Assembly: GCA_033557465.1 (NCBI GenBank)
Contig: CM066033.1
Location: 235,602,109 to 235,666,108 of the forward strand
Direction: 5' to 3'
DNA length: 64,000 nt
Source of the DNA: Ichthyophis bannanicus
Lineage: Eukaryota > Chordata > Amphibia > Gymnophiona > Ichthyophiidae
Below are positions 62,880-64,000 of the stretch, in pieces. A program made the position numbers and the translations under genes. How positions within the stretch are numbered: the first letter of the stretch is position 1; the number at the start of each line of letters is the position of its first letter. The notes beneath the pieces were generated by a model. It had not been told where the DNA came from, did no database searches, and worked only from the letters and a program-made list of their open reading frames with translations.

Positions 62880-64000
62880 TCACTCCCAGGCAGTCAAAGG
62901 TCCCCCCGGCTGGGTCAGCACCTTCGGGGCCTTTTGTTTTCTAGGATCATGTCCCTGGCCTTTTTGTTGCTGGCCCTGTTGAGGGGCAGAGAAGGCCTGA
63001 AAGTGTGGTGTATCGCTAAAGCTCCCTTTCTTCCTTGGGAAGAAGGGCTTTTCCCCCCGGGGCTTTCTTCCTGGGGTTGCACCGAGGTCTTCTTTGACAG
63101 TTTGGTTCTCGTCACGTACTGCGTCTCTATCTCCGCTGCATAATCCATCATGAGCTTCCCGAAAAGGTTTTCTCCTATGCAGGGGACAATCAGTCAGTTT
63201 GTCCATGCACGCATTGCTCCAGGTCGGATGACTGCAGCTATGCTTGGCGTTGTGCCATGATACCTGTGGTGGCCACCCTGGCCGATGACTCAAAGCCATC
63301 GTAGGCTGCCCGGGTCAAAAACTTCAAGCATTTTTTTTTTACCGCCAAGGTCAGGGTTTTGAACCTCTGTAGGGGCTCCCCATCGAGGCCTGCCAAGTAT
63401 CCACCAAGCTCCTTCAACAGTTCCTTTAGGTACATGCCGATATAAAGTTGGTAGGACTGGATCTGGCAAATTAGCATTGAGCCCTAAATGGCCTTCCGGC
63501 TGAGGGCGCAGAGGGTTCAGGCCTCTCTGCTGGGTGGCACTGACAAATATGTTTTTTGGCTCTTAAGCTGGCGCATTGCCGACTCCTCAACCATGGAGTT
63601 GTGGGGAAGCTGGGTCTTTTGAAACCCAGGGCTTCAGCATACCCGATACATGGCATCAAGGCACCTACTAACGATAAGTACCAAGGCTGGTGTTTCCCAC
63701 ATCCAGAGGAGGCGGTGGTCGAGGATCGGGAACACCGGTACCATAAGGATTTCCCTCAGGGGGTGCCTCATATTGGAGTATCTCCAATTCCTCGGTGCGT
63801 GGGTCCTCCTTGGCCTCGGTCTCGATCTCGATAGTGAGAGCCTTGGCCATGTCCTGCACAAAAATCGAGGAACGCAACATCCTCAGGTGGGGAATGTGGT
63901 CAGGTCGTCAGGGGGGGATGGGTCCGAGGGGACGTCTCTGTCTCGTCTCGTGTCCGGGGACTCTTCGTCCATGGTCTCCCATTCGGACTCAAAGTCCGAG
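62880..64000 (-). pseudogene. DIRS gag-like protein (copy I), truncated by window end
   Basis: Frames show SSIFVQDMAKALTIEIETE and TEELEILQYEAPPEGNP (63880-63668), a LDAMYRVC block (63634 region), QLYIGMYLKELLKELGGYLAGLDGEPLQRFKTL and RAAYDGFESSARVATTGIMAQRQA (63477-63238), and the basic C-terminus TRTKLSKKTSVQPQEE followed by KKGSF (63151-62915). The N-terminal cysteine module would lie to the right of the window. A run of nine T at 63331-63339 probably caused one of the frameshifts. Confidence 0.78.

Larger units (their letters stand above)
59909..64000 (-). mobile_element. DIRS copy I, recombinase deleted, runs off the window
   Basis: The left end AGCGCAGTTACTCATC begins at 59909 inside an L2, with an internal complementary region near 60229/60230. 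From about 60505 the sequence jumps from the last part of the recombinase region straight to the methyltransferase-like part of pol (compare TGGTAACTC of D with the site at 60490-60510), so most of the recombinase is deleted. An L2 3' end is inserted at 60755-61352. RT follows at 61360-62849 and gag from 62880 to the window end. Non-autonomous as it stands. Confidence 0.86.

Noticed and set aside
1..64000. tRNA, rRNA or other standard RNA genes
   Set aside because: I saw no cloverleaf with A and B boxes, nor any rRNA or snRNA stretch; the U1-like ACTTACCTG in DIRS ends is only nine bases and has no snRNA context.
41101..64000. The preceding ACTR2 exon upstream on the minus strand
   Set aside because: I looked for a sequence encoding the residues just before Asp54 with splice sites and found none; it is probably outside the window or inside an unread short segment.

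Overview
This window is vertebrate chromosomal DNA, almost certainly the inside of one very large gene. The only host coding sequence I can support is a single 216-base exon at 40885-41100 on the minus strand. It encodes 72 residues of actin-related protein 2 (ACTR2), with a clean acceptor and donor. Everything else is intronic or flanking sequence, and most of it is retrotransposons. Abundant DIRS elements together with CR1, L2 and RTE LINEs and expanded introns suggest an amphibian, possibly a caecilian; the species guess is inference.

The dominant component is one superfamily of DIRS tyrosine-recombinase retrotransposons, with ORFs in the order gag, RT-RNase H-methyltransferase-like, tyrosine recombinase. 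I label the copies: Z (264-423, terminal remnant), A (5757-11703), B/C (12657-25852, a chimera carrying a CR1), E (26206-39637) with D (26226-31992) and F (33662-38784) nested in it, H (41416-51115) with a divergent DIRS (J) and an L2 piece nested in it, G (53224-58834) nested in an L2, and I (59909 to the window end). A further element with the same end architecture but unrelated sequence, K, lies at 51381-51909. Every DIRS coding region reads on the minus strand, the sense strand of ACTR2.

Region by region: 1-2994 holds two old CR1 copies and a 119-base insertion with a hammerhead-ribozyme-like core. 3979-5655 is an RTE LINE fragment. 5757-11703 is DIRS A. 11704-12656 is a spacer full of perfect hairpins. 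12657-25852 is the B/C chimera with a nearly full-length CR1 whose 987-residue ORF2 is open. 26206-39637 is the E/D/F nest. 39638-41415 holds the ACTR2 exon and a second hairpin-rich spacer. 41416-51115 is H with its insertions. 51116-52984 holds K and unrecognised sequence. 52985-59908 is an L2 split by G. 59909-64000 is DIRS I with an L2 insertion.

The nested copies allow empty sites to be read directly. They show that the elements end in AGCACAG...GGAGAT or AGCGTAG...GGAGAA, integrate without target-site duplication, and carry near their 3' end an internal complementary region identical to the inverted junction of the two ends. This fits a circular DNA intermediate integrated by the tyrosine recombinase. 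F is a non-autonomous relative that keeps only a repeat-rich gag. D is the best-preserved autonomous copy, with an open recombinase, one frameshift in pol and one TGA in gag.
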